A stretch of 7,484 nt of DNA from Planctomycetota bacterium (GTDB lineage Bacteria; Planctomycetota; Phycisphaerae; Tepidisphaerales; Tepidisphaeraceae). The notes below the pieces were generated by a model. It was not told where the DNA came from. It saw only the letters and a list, made by a program, of their open reading frames with translations, and searched no databases. The translations under genes were made by a program, and so were the position numbers. The first letter of the stretch is position 1. The number at the start of each line of letters is the position of its first letter. The stretch lies in contig JAKORQ010000199.1 in assembly GCA_029777755.1 (NCBI GenBank), forward strand, positions 1 through 7,484. Reading direction: 5' to 3'. Of this stretch, positions 1 through 6,566 are shown one piece after another.

Positions 1-91
1 CATTCATGCCCGCCTGCTGCATCAACTCAAGGTCGCGCTTCCAGCGATCCTCAGGCCAGTGCTCCGGATACCACGCGCTGCCCAGATACAT
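1..91 (-). CDS. GH42-type beta-galactosidase, N-terminal fragment (runs off left edge)
   Basis: Only the first 30 codons are present. The start is the ATG at 91-89, preceded by a strong ribosome binding site (GGAGG at 102-98, 6-nt spacer). The peptide begins MYLGSAWYPEHWPEDRWKRD and continues with a segment ending LELMQQAGMN. The YPEHWPE..W..DL..M..AG.N pattern is the hallmark N-terminus of glycoside hydrolase family 42 enzymes, which remove terminal beta-galactosyl residues and have a TIM-barrel catalytic domain. The catalytic glutamates lie outside the window, so activity cannot be assessed. No signal peptide is seen, so it is probably cytoplasmic. It starts 24 bp after the stop of the DUF3179-like gene and is probably co-transcribed with it. 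Some related GH families start similarly, so substrate specificity is open. Confidence 0.85.
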   Translation of the reverse strand, partial: MYLGSAWYPEHWPEDRWKRDLELMQQAGMN

Positions 92-115
92 ATCCGTCCT
101 CCATTGAGCGAGATG

Positions 116-1285
116 TCAAGGCGCTATCAGTTGCAGGTCCGCGTACCAGTGTTGCAGGACACCAAGGTACAGGTCTTCATCAAAGTTGGTAAGGGGCTTC
201 AGCTTTTCACCAATGATTTCCTTCTCGCCGTCGATCGCCACGCCACTGGCGTTCCAGCCGCTGTTGGTGGCGACATCAAGCATAAACACACCCTTGGCGG
301 CCCGGCGCCTTGAGGGATTGGCGATAAAGCGCGAGCTTCGCCGGGCATACACGCGCTCAAACCCCTTCACCCGTCCGGTGGCCGGGTCGCGAAACAGCAG
401 AACCGGCGTCCCGCCGATCTCCAGATTGAGCGGCCGCGTGCCGATGACGCCTTCAGGAATGGCGACAGGCGGATTGGTGTGAAAAAACACCACGCGCTGG
501 TCCGGCGGATCAGCCGATGAACGCATGGGAAATTGCGGCGACAGCGGTACCGGCAGCGAGATCGACAACACCGGCATGGCCGAGACCTGCGTGTTGGGAT
601 GCATCTGGAGCCACTGCTTCCACGTTGTGGTGATGGCTGGGATGCGGGAGCCCAGGCCCACCGGCCGGGCGCCTGCCACCGTCAGGCCAGTAACACCGTT
701 GATGAACTCTCCCACGCGGGCGTTGTAGACCAATAGTGCATTGGCCGGCATGGAGACGATGTCCAGTTCGCGGGTCTTGAACTGGCGATTCACGTTAAAT
801 GCCATGACCCGGTTGGCATACGCTGACCAGAACACGGCCGCCCGCTTCTCCCGGTCGGCCAGCACCACCACCGGCGCACTATAGAGTTGCCGATACGGCA
901 GCGCATAGGCCTTATCCGCGAATATCACCCCCACCACCCAGTCATCGTCGTGAACCAGCGTGTCGGCCTGCTTCGCATCCACCAGCGGCGGACGCTCCAC
1001 AACGCTCATGTTGCTCACGCTTCCGGTGAAGAACAATTGCAGTATCAGCGCGACAACCGGGCCGCAACCTATCAGCCACCATGGCTTTCTCTTCCCCGCC
1101 AGCACCAGCACCAGCAGGACAAGGCACAGCCCGATGGAGAGCGTCAGCAACGGCCACTGCAGGCGACGAACCGTCGTGATGATCTCCAGACCATTTTCCC
1201 ACGCGGCCCAGTGGGGTAGCAATCCATACACCGCCACCGCCGAGGAAACAGTGGCGAAGAATATGAGCAGAAACGGCAGCAGCAT
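116..1285 (-). CDS. DUF3179-like membrane-anchored protein
   Basis: This 389-residue protein has a hydrophobic N-terminus (about residues 1-22) and two further hydrophobic segments (about 44-63 and 69-88). A soluble domain follows, probably outside the cytoplasm. Its layout fits DUF3179 (function unknown): two related halves, each with the pattern acidic/VxGV, A-Y-x-L-P or equivalent, a short beta-rich core, and a Trp-containing end. In the first half, ALPYRQLYSAPVVVL (about 128-142) and TTWKQWLQMHPNTQV (about 220-234) match family landmarks. In the second, GGTPVLLFRDPATGRVKGFER (about 291-311), the NSGWNASG stretch (about 341-348) and the closing LGVLQHWYADLQ do. The usual CPLC cysteine motif is absent; the only cysteines (54 and 74) lie in membrane segments. 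The start is the first ATG after an in-frame TGA, with only a weak ribosome binding site. Family membership is my pattern recognition, and no function is claimed. Confidence 0.75.
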   Translation of the reverse strand: MLLPFLLIFFATVSSAVAVYGLLPHWAAWENGLEIITTVRRLQWPLLTLSIGLCLVLLVLVLAGKRKPWWLIGCGPVVALILQLFFTGSVSNMSVVERPPLVDAKQADTLVHDDDWVVGVIFADKAYALPYRQLYSAPVVVLADREKRAAVFWSAYANRVMAFNVNRQFKTRELDIVSMPANALLVYNARVGEFINGVTGLTVAGARPVGLGSRIPAITTTWKQWLQMHPNTQVSAMPVLSISLPVPLSPQFPMRSSADPPDQRVVFFHTNPPVAIPEGVIGTRPLNLEIGGTPVLLFRDPATGRVKGFERVYARRSSRFIANPSRRRAAKGVFMLDVATNSGWNASGVAIDGEKEIIGEKLKPLTNFDEDLYLGVLQHWYADLQLIAP

Positions 1286-1393
1286 CGCAACTCAACAAAG
1301 GTGACACATTGCCAGGCGGAAGCGCCGGCCAGGCTCGGGGTGGTATGGTATGTAAAGAGCGACGGCGTTGCCATTGCCCCTGGATTCTCCGAT

Positions 1394-1945
1394 TCACTCG
1401 TCCCGTGAGGTGCGCTCGGCCAGCGCCGGTGGCTGGGCGGTGCGGTCGATTCGAAAAACCGCATCGGAGCGCATGTACGGCTCCCCCTTCGTCAGCCAGG
1501 AAAGATCGATCGTCCGGGGCTGCTCGTACCAGCCGACAACCTCGCTGTCGCGAACAAACAGCACCAGGCAAACCGAATCGGAAGACTTTACGGTGGTCTG
1601 CTTGAACTCCGGCCAGGATATGCCGATCAGGCTCTCCACATCCTTCTGGCTGGTGTACGGCCCAAAGACATACATCTTGTCCCATTCAAAGCCGGTAGCG
1701 CCAAAATTGAAATGATCCGCCCCGCTGGCTACCGCCCGGGACAACTGGTCCTGCAATTGCGCGATGCGGGATCCGCCTCCACTGCCGCGAACCGCAAGCA
1801 ACGCCACCCCCAGCGCCAGCAGAACAGCCAAAATCAGTAGAAAAAGCCGCCACCGGCCACGCCCCACGGACGCTGCCTTTTCGGTTGCGACGGCGCTTGT
1901 GTGCGCGACGGAACTGCCCTCAGGATCTTTGTGCCAACGATTCAT
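1394..1945 (-). CDS. Hypothetical single-pass membrane protein
   Basis: I do not recognise a named family for this 183-residue protein. A polar, charged N-terminal stretch (1-32) is followed by one strong transmembrane helix at about 33-52, a Gly/Ser linker, and a compact C-terminal domain. The domain contains DKMYVFGPYTSQKDVESLIG (about 89-108), then a VCLVLFV strand and a VVGWYEQPRTIDLSW segment. The run YVFGPYTS..D.E..IG..W followed by LVLFV recurs in small uncharacterised bacterial proteins. The start ATG has only a weak upstream GGAA, but an in-frame TGA lies at 1984-1982 with no other ATG between, so the start is fairly secure. It is the first gene after the terminator at 2027-2074. The DUF3179-like gene follows 108 bp downstream on the same strand, so co-transcription is possible but not certain. 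Confidence 0.7.
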   Translation of the reverse strand: MNRWHKDPEGSSVAHTSAVATEKAASVGRGRWRLFLLILAVLLALGVALLAVRGSGGGSRIAQLQDQLSRAVASGADHFNFGATGFEWDKMYVFGPYTSQKDVESLIGISWPEFKQTTVKSSDSVCLVLFVRDSEVVGWYEQPRTIDLSWLTKGEPYMRSDAVFRIDRTAQPPALAERTSRDE

Positions 1946-1960
1946 GCGCTGGTTCCACGC

Positions 1961-1993
1961 ATTGCCGATGTGACGGCAATATCATGATAGCAT
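1961..1993 (-). promoter_or_regulatory. Candidate extended -10 promoter with overlapping dyad symmetries
   Basis: On the minus strand, TGCTATCAT (1992-1984) resembles an extended -10 element, but no good -35 hexamer is seen. It overlaps a perfect 10-bp palindrome, TATCATGATA (1980-1989). Immediately next to this is a perfect 7-bp stem with a 6-nt loop, ATTGCCG/CGGCAAT (1961-1967 and 1974-1980). All of this lies 16-48 bp upstream of the hypothetical gene starting at 1945, where a promoter, operator or 5'-UTR hairpin would be expected. Function is inferred from position only. Confidence 0.3.
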
Positions 1994-2026
1994 TGGCCAT
2001 CGGCGAGATCGCGGGTGCGAAATGAG

Positions 2027-2074
2027 AAAAAAAGTCAGGCGGACGCGCAAAGTAGAGGTTCGCGCATCCGCCTG
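2027..2074 (-). terminator. Rho-independent terminator of the RTX-repeat gene
   Basis: A GC-rich stem is formed by CAGGCGGA (2036-2043) and TCCGCCTG (2067-2074). It extends after one mismatch by GCGC (2045-2048) pairing with GCGC (2062-2065). Read on the minus strand, the hairpin is followed after two bases by seven consecutive T residues (complement of 2027-2033). It lies 33 bp beyond the stop codon of the RTX-repeat gene. It should separate that gene transcriptionally from the minus-strand genes further left. Confidence 0.88.
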
Positions 2075-2106
2075 GGGAGACCGTATGGGATAGCAGGGGA
2101 ATGCTG

Positions 2107-2937
2107 CTACGCCAGGATGGCCTCTTCCATGTTAATCAGGATATCGTTGTCATCCGCCTCGTACCGGTCGAAGCCTGCCCCACCATCGAGCGTATCGACG
2201 AACAGCACATGCGAGGTGGCGTAGATGACGTCATCCCCCTCCTCACCATAGACCAGGTCCGCTCCGGCGCCGCTGATGATGGTGTCATTCCCCGGCCCAC
2301 CGAACACTGTGTCGGCCTTGCCGCGCGATTCCACGTAATCATTGCCCGGCCCCGCGTAGATATGGTCCATACCGTTGCCGGAGAACAGCATGTCATCACC
2401 CTCATCGCCATAGAGGGTGTCCAGTCCCAGGCCGCCCATCAGGGAATCGTTGCCCGGGCCGCCCACCAGCAGATCGCCGCCGAAGTTACCGTTGATGGTG
2501 TCGTCACCATCGCCGCCGTAGATGGTGTCGCGGTCCTCATCGCCGTAGATGCGGTCGTTGCCGCCATAGCTGTAGATGAGGTCATTTCCCCGCTGGCCGC
2601 GGATGAAGTCATTGCCGCTGGTGCCGTGGATGGTGTCGTCGCCACCGTTGCCATAGAGCTCCCAGATCTTGCCGGTAACGACATTGTTGTGCTCGGCGTA
2701 GATCAGGTCGTTGCCGTCGTAGGCCTCGATCCTGACCATGGTAAAGCTGTTGAGCGGGAACTGTGCCGTCACTCCGTCTATCTCGACGTTCATCATCGAT
2801 GAAGCCGGCTCGGCATAGACCCTGATGACGTTGTCGTTTTCGTCGCCGTCAACCTGCAGCACACCGTCGATCACATATGCCGTGTAAAGCAGGCGACGCC
2901 CCTCAAGCTGCTCGGCCAATGAAACTTTGGCTCGCAT
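2107..2937 (-). CDS. RTX-type calcium-binding repeat protein with planctomycete LEPR-XLL-like N-terminus
   Basis: This 276-residue acidic protein is probably exported. LEGRRLL at residues 11-17 matches the LEPR-XLL type motif (LExRxLL) found near the start of many planctomycete extracellular proteins. Residues 96-239 are sixteen uninterrupted nonapeptides of the GGxGxDxUx type, for example GGDGDDTIN, GGPGNDSLM and GEEGDDVIY. Such repeats fold as a parallel beta-roll that binds Ca2+ between turns. Degenerate copies occur near 29-40 and 70-82 and after 249. No catalytic domain is visible, so it may be a structural, adhesive or calcium-dependent surface protein. The ATG at 2937 has an excellent ribosome binding site (GGGGGAGGA, 2949-2941). 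A strong terminator follows the stop, so it appears monocistronic. No type I secretion genes are in the window. The protein is far shorter than RTX toxins. Confidence 0.88.
   Translation of the reverse strand: MRAKVSLAEQLEGRRLLYTAYVIDGVLQVDGDENDNVIRVYAEPASSMMNVEIDGVTAQFPLNSFTMVRIEAYDGNDLIYAEHNNVVTGKIWELYGNGGDDTIHGTSGNDFIRGQRGNDLIYSYGGNDRIYGDEDRDTIYGGDGDDTINGNFGGDLLVGGPGNDSLMGGLGLDTLYGDEGDDMLFSGNGMDHIYAGPGNDYVESRGKADTVFGGPGNDTIISGAGADLVYGEEGDDVIYATSHVLFVDTLDGGAGFDRYEADDNDILINMEEAILA
2221..2652 (-). repeat. Sixteen tandem 27-bp RTX nonapeptide units
   Basis: This segment encodes residues 96-239 of the RTX-repeat protein, an unbroken series of sixteen nine-residue units with Asp/Asn-Gly turns. 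The DNA copies are diverged rather than identical. This suggests old duplication under protein-level selection rather than recent slippage. The coding regularity also creates a long, low-complexity open frame on the opposite strand. Confidence 0.85.
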
Positions 2938-3072
2938 AGCTCCTCCCCCTTTTTAAGAACTACAGGCATGAGCAACAGGTCTAACTCGCGGCCCCTGTTA
3001 TCCCCTGCCGCTCTCAACTGTCCAACTGAACTGTAGACGCCATCCTGTGGCAAGGTCTAGCGCTAATTCGGA

Positions 3073-3090
3073 CGGTGAGGTCTCTCACCG
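3073..3090. promoter_or_regulatory. Inverted repeat in divergent intergenic region (candidate operator)
   Basis: CGGTGAG (3073-3079) and CTCACCG (3084-3090) form a perfect 7-bp dyad around a GTCT centre. An 8-bp palindrome, TAGCGCTA, lies just to its left (3058-3065). Both sit between the divergent starts at 2937 and 3217. The dyad is upstream of the candidate promoter of the plus-strand operon and has no T-run after it in either direction, so a regulator site is likelier than a terminator. The regulator is unknown. Confidence 0.35.
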
Positions 3091-3148
3091 AACAATCACA
3101 GGATTTTGTTAGCACAAACTAATATCGCACATAACGCGTGCCGAAACA

Positions 3149-3177
3149 TTTTCATCGACGCTAAACAGCGATATAAA
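3149..3177 (+). promoter_or_regulatory. Candidate sigma70-like promoter of the electron-transfer operon
   Basis: TTTTCA (3149-3154) matches the -35 consensus at four of six positions. It is followed by a 17-bp spacer and TATAAA (3172-3177), matching five of six positions of the -10 consensus. Transcription would begin near 3184, giving a leader of about 33 nt before the ATG at 3217. The surrounding stretch is clearly more AT-rich than the flanking genes. Planctomycete promoters are poorly characterised, so this is a motif match only. Confidence 0.45.
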
Positions 3178-3216
3178 CATGCCATTATCTTTTTACTCGT
3201 TGAGGCGGCCACCCGT

Positions 3217-5469
3217 ATGCAACCAGCTCGACGTGATGTGATTAAGTACGCCGGCATGCTATCCGCGGCCGCCACTGGCTTGTGCGGTACACGCAAGGCG
3301 CTGGCAAGCTCTTCCGACCATGGATCGCACATTTCTCCCAACGCAAACGGAGTGCTGGTAGACCTCACCCAGTGCGTTGGCTGCCGGCTGTGCGAGTACG
3401 AGTGCAAGAAAGCCAACGGCTTTGAAACCGGCCCACTGGCATCGTATGACGATACCTCGGTGTTTCGCGAGCGGCGCTTCCTTCGGCCGGACTCGTACAC
3501 GGTGGTAAACTCCTATCCCCCCAGGACAGATAGCTCTCCCGCGACCAACACCAGCGAATCCCCGGTCTATGTAAAGTCGAACTGCCTGCACTGTGGCCAT
3601 GCTTCCTGCGTCTCGGCCTGTATCGTGGGCGCGCTGACCAAGGAAGAAAGCGGCGCTGTCGTTTACGACGCGTGGAAGTGCATCGGCTGTCGCTACTGCA
3701 TGGTTGCCTGCCCCTTCCAGATACCCACGTACGAGTATGACAACGTCCTCACGCCGCAGGTGCGCAAGTGCAACTTCTGCGACTCGCGCACCAGCGAAGG
3801 CAAGTTGCCGGCCTGCGTGGAGGGCTGCCCGCGGCAGGTGATGACCTTCGGCAAGCGCGACGATCTTCTCAAGCTGGCGCATGAGCGCATCGCCGCCCAC
3901 CCGGACAGGTACGTCAACCACGTGTACGGCGAGCACGAGGTAGGCGGCACGTCGTGGCTGTATCTTTCGCCGGTTCCGTTTGAACAAGCCGGGTTCGTCA
4001 GTGTGGGGAACAAAGCCCCGGGGGCGCTTACGGAGGCGATCCAGCACGGGGTGTTCAAGTATTGGGCGGCCCCGCTTGGGCTGTATGCGTTCTTCTCCGG
4101 GGCTGCGTGGTTCACCTCCCGGCGAGCAAAGCTGGCCGCGACCGGCGCAGGTGATATTGAGGTCGAGCAGGAAGTTCTCGTCGGCGCAGGCACGGCGGTG
4201 GGAAGTCACGGCGGGCATGCGCATGGGCATCGATCATCGGCATCCCACGTCGAGCATGCTGGCCAACATCATCACCATGAGCCGGCGCAACCGGTAGCAC
4301 AGAAGTTTCTCTCGCCGGGCACATGGGTCCTGCTGGCGGTCGTGGCCGTGGGCGCAATCGCCGGGCTGTATCGCTTCATCTTTGGGCTGGCGGCGGCGAC
4401 TAACCTGGATCAGCAGCATCCCTGGGGATTGTGGATCGCGATGGACGTGGGCAGCGGCATCGCGCTCGCTGGCGGCGGGTTCGTCACGGCGGCGCTGGTG
4501 CACATTTTCCACCGCGAGTATTACCACGCCATCGCCCGCTCGGCGCTGGTGACGGCGCTGCTGGGCTACACGTTTTATGTGCCCGGGCTGCTGGCTGACA
4601 TTGGCCGCTGGTACAACATCTGGCATCCGGTCATCCCCACGATGTGGCAGGGGAACTCAGTGCTGTTCGAGGTGGGCATCTGCGTGATGATCTACCTGAA
4701 TGTGCAGTACCTGGAGCTGATGCCGATCATCTGCGAGCGCTTCATGGGCAAGTCGGCCCCAAGCGAGAAGATCGCCCGGTGGGCGAAGGTCATCCACGAC
4801 TCGCTGGAGAAGATCATGCCCGCCCTGCTGATCCTGGGCGTAACGCTCTCGTTCTTCCACCAGTCATCGCTGGGCAACCTGATGGTGATCGCCCCCTACA
4901 AGCTGCATGAGCTGTGGTGGACGCCGGTCTCGCCGATCTTCTTCCTGCTCTCGGCCGCGATGGTCGGATTCCCGATGGTGATTTTCACCATCCTGTTTGC
5001 GTCCTGGTCGCTGAAGCGCCGGCCGGAGCTGCCTGTGCTCTCGAAGCTATCCCGCTACGTGCCGGTGTTTCTCTCGGCGTACCTTGCGATCAAGGTGGGA
5101 GACATGGCCTGGCGCGGCACCTATCACTACCTGGCAGATGGCTCGCTCCAGAGTGTCTGCTGGATCCTGGAGATGGTCGGCGGCGTTGTGCTGCCGCTGC
5201 TGATGTTCCTGTCAGCGAAGGTGCGGAACTCGGCAAAGGGACTGGCAACCGCCTCGCTGCTGGTGATCCTGGGCGTGGTGTTCAACCGCCTGAACGTCTT
5301 CATCATCGGCTACAAGCCGCCTTTTGAGGAGAAGCCGTACATCCCATCGCTGGCGGAGTTCGCCCTGTCGGCCGGCCTCGTGGCGGGATTGATGTTGGTA
5401 TATCGCCTGGCAGTGATCTATCTGCCGATTCTTCAACCCGCGCCCGCGGCGCAGGAGCGAGAATCGTGA
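3217..5469 (+). CDS. Fused periplasmic [4Fe-4S] ferredoxin subunit and NrfD/HybB-type membrane subunit
   Basis: This 750-residue protein should link the membrane quinone pool to periplasmic redox partners. A Tat signal (RRDVIKYAGM, residues 5-14) ends near KALA at 30. It decides the ATG at 3217 over an upstream TTG in the same frame; the ribosome binding site (GAGG, 3202-3205) is modest. Residues 46-260 are HybA/HmcB-like, with sixteen cysteines in four groups (53/56/59/63, 123/126/131/135, 155/158/161/165, 185/188/200/204) predicting four [4Fe-4S] clusters. A HybA-like anchor helix (about 280-301) is followed by a linker with ten histidines in residues 331-354. Residues 362-738 contain about ten transmembrane helices resembling HybB/NrfD, the quinone-binding subunit. 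These two parts are normally separate proteins. Its stop overlaps the next start by 4 bp. No hydrogenase or molybdenum catalytic subunit is visible in the window, so electron source and direction are unknown. Confidence 0.9.
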   Translation: MQPARRDVIKYAGMLSAAATGLCGTRKALASSSDHGSHISPNANGVLVDLTQCVGCRLCEYECKKANGFETGPLASYDDTSVFRERRFLRPDSYTVVNSYPPRTDSSPATNTSESPVYVKSNCLHCGHASCVSACIVGALTKEESGAVVYDAWKCIGCRYCMVACPFQIPTYEYDNVLTPQVRKCNFCDSRTSEGKLPACVEGCPRQVMTFGKRDDLLKLAHERIAAHPDRYVNHVYGEHEVGGTSWLYLSPVPFEQAGFVSVGNKAPGALTEAIQHGVFKYWAAPLGLYAFFSGAAWFTSRRAKLAATGAGDIEVEQEVLVGAGTAVGSHGGHAHGHRSSASHVEHAGQHHHHEPAQPVAQKFLSPGTWVLLAVVAVGAIAGLYRFIFGLAAATNLDQQHPWGLWIAMDVGSGIALAGGGFVTAALVHIFHREYYHAIARSALVTALLGYTFYVPGLLADIGRWYNIWHPVIPTMWQGNSVLFEVGICVMIYLNVQYLELMPIICERFMGKSAPSEKIARWAKVIHDSLEKIMPALLILGVTLSFFHQSSLGNLMVIAPYKLHELWWTPVSPIFFLLSAAMVGFPMVIFTILFASWSLKRRPELPVLSKLSRYVPVFLSAYLAIKVGDMAWRGTYHYLADGSLQSVCWILEMVGGVVLPLLMFLSAKVRNSAKGLATASLLVILGVVFNRLNVFIIGYKPPFEEKPYIPSLAEFALSAGLVAGLMLVYRLAVIYLPILQPAPAAQERES
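4207..4278 (+). other. Histidine-rich interdomain linker of the FeS-NrfD fusion
   Basis: These 24 codons encode residues 331-354 of the fusion protein and contain ten histidines, ending in four consecutive ones. The stretch lies between the anchor helix of the iron-sulfur part and the first helix of the NrfD part. It could be a flexible hinge, a metal-binding site (Ni, Zn, Cu) or a proton-buffering segment. The sequence shows only the composition and position. Confidence 0.8.
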
Positions 5470-6566
5470 ACCGGCTGCATGTGAAGCTGATGATGTTGCT
5501 GTGCCTGCTGGCGGCATTGCTGCTTGCCGGTGAACGGGTTGCGCAGGCCTCTGGAGTGTTATCGCGCTCCACTGCTGCCACCATGCCAACGGCGCCGCAG
5601 GCCAGTGATTACGGCCCGGACGTGGTGATGCTCGATGAGCTGGTGCAGAAGTACGACCCGGTGCCGTTCGCTCATCGCCTTCATGCGGAGATGGCGGAGA
5701 TGTGGAATGGCTGCGAGACCTGCCACCATCACACGCCCGCTACCGATGGCAAGAAGAGCGAAGTACCGGCATGCAAGTCTTGCCACGCGGTGGAGTTGAG
5801 CAAGGCGGAACTGGGCATGCCCGCCCTTAAGGGGGCATACCACCGGCAATGCCTGAACTGCCATCGAGACTGGATGGGCGAAAATGGCTGCGTCGCCTGC
5901 CACGACACGCGCGAGCATGCCGCAACCTCCCGGCCGAACGGCCACGCCCTCTCGCCGGATGACATCACCGGCAGGATGCACAAGCCGCTCGTCCCTGATG
6001 CGGTTATCCACCTGAAGGCCCGTTACACGCCGGTGGATGGAAAGAACGTGCTGTTCCGCCATGACGAGCATGTGAAGGAGTTTGGTATTCGCTGCGTGGC
6101 CTGCCACAGACGTGACAGTTGCGGCGATTGTCACTCCGGCACCCCCACGGCGGAGTCGGCGGCAACAAGACAAATTGCCCGTCGGCCCCGGCCGATGAAG
6201 CCATCCAACAACTGGCGGCAGGCGCACCAGCCCTGCATCTTCTGCCACGAGCAGGACAAGTGCAACCACTGTCACTACAAGGATGACGAGCAGCCGCCGG
6301 CCGCGTTTGCCCATGCCTCCACCGGGCAGGTACTAGATGAGACTCATGCAAAGCTGGCCTGCGGGCAGTGCCACAGCAACTACAAGACCCAGCCGCCGGC
6401 CAACTGCGCTGACGCAAACTGCCATGCCCGGCCGGTGACCTTCCCCGCGGACAGGCCCGGGCCGTACACGCCGCCGATGGTGGCGAGCAGTATCGAGCCG
6501 GCCGCCCAGGCTGCCCAGCCGACCACGAGACCCACGATCATTCGCATCCGGCGAGGTGTCCAATGA
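5466..6566 (+). CDS. Periplasmic multihaem cytochrome c, ten predicted haems (class III/HmcA-like)
   Basis: This 366-residue electron carrier starts with GTG at 5466, overlapping the previous TGA as GTGA. AGGAG at 5453-5457 is well spaced, so translation is probably coupled. A Sec signal peptide covers about residues 1-28 (cleavage near AQA). Nine CXXCH haem-attachment motifs begin at C83, C103, C129, C142, C210, C219, C257, C266 and C299. A tenth site is CX4CH at C314-H320, a variant known from class III cytochromes c. The spacing of the first four sites and the preceding PVPFAHRLH histidines resemble the class III cytochrome c/HmcA fold, where bis-His haems are closely packed. The tail after about 321 is Pro/Ala-rich and haem-free. 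It probably accepts electrons from, or donates them to, the FeS-NrfD protein. Its exact partner and potential cannot be read from sequence. Confidence 0.9.
   Translation: MNRLHVKLMMLLCLLAALLLAGERVAQASGVLSRSTAATMPTAPQASDYGPDVVMLDELVQKYDPVPFAHRLHAEMAEMWNGCETCHHHTPATDGKKSEVPACKSCHAVELSKAELGMPALKGAYHRQCLNCHRDWMGENGCVACHDTREHAATSRPNGHALSPDDITGRMHKPLVPDAVIHLKARYTPVDGKNVLFRHDEHVKEFGIRCVACHRRDSCGDCHSGTPTAESAATRQIARRPRPMKPSNNWRQAHQPCIFCHEQDKCNHCHYKDDEQPPAAFAHASTGQVLDETHAKLACGQCHSNYKTQPPANCADANCHARPVTFPADRPGPYTPPMVASSIEPAAQAAQPTTRPTIIRIRRGVQ

Noticed and set aside
1311..1334. Direct repeat GCCAGGC at 1311-1317 and 1328-1334 between two minus-strand genes
   Set aside because: It is a 7-bp GC-rich repeat, expected by chance in this composition, with no terminator or promoter structure attached.
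942..1685. Minus-strand open frame of 247 codons bridging the hypothetical and DUF3179-like genes
   Set aside because: It is out of frame with both genes and overlaps each extensively. Its product is Arg/Gly/Pro/Ala-rich as expected from frame-shifted GC-rich DNA. Both in-frame genes have better features.
2101..2802. Long plus-strand open frame of 233 codons rich in Val, Ala and Ile
   Set aside because: It lies antisense to the RTX repeats, and its quasi-periodic VDGV/AVDE pattern is the mirror of the 27-bp coding repeat. The minus frame has a strong ribosome binding site, a recognisable family and a terminator.
2974..2999. AACAGG/CCTGTT inverted repeat in the RTX gene leader
   Set aside because: It has only a 6-bp stem with a 14-nt loop, which is common by chance, and no supporting context.
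2994..3028. Possible minus-strand promoter TTGGAC-17 bp-GATAAC for the RTX gene
   Set aside because: Both hexamers match the consensus poorly. The position is reasonable but the evidence is too weak to annotate.
3106..3216. Possible TTG start extending the FeS-NrfD protein by 37 residues
   Set aside because: The Tat twin-arginine motif would then be buried about 42 residues in, and the extension overlaps the best promoter candidate. ATG at 3217 places the motif at residues 5-6.
3259..4230. Minus-strand open frame of 323 codons
   Set aside because: It is antisense to the ferredoxin domain, whose sixteen cysteines are in the right places. The antisense product shows no recognisable domain and is a by-product of high GC content.
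5559..6314. Minus-strand open frame of 251 codons
   Set aside because: It is antisense to ten-haem cytochrome coding sequence. CXXCH codons read in reverse give Val/Ala/Met-rich shadows without domain features.
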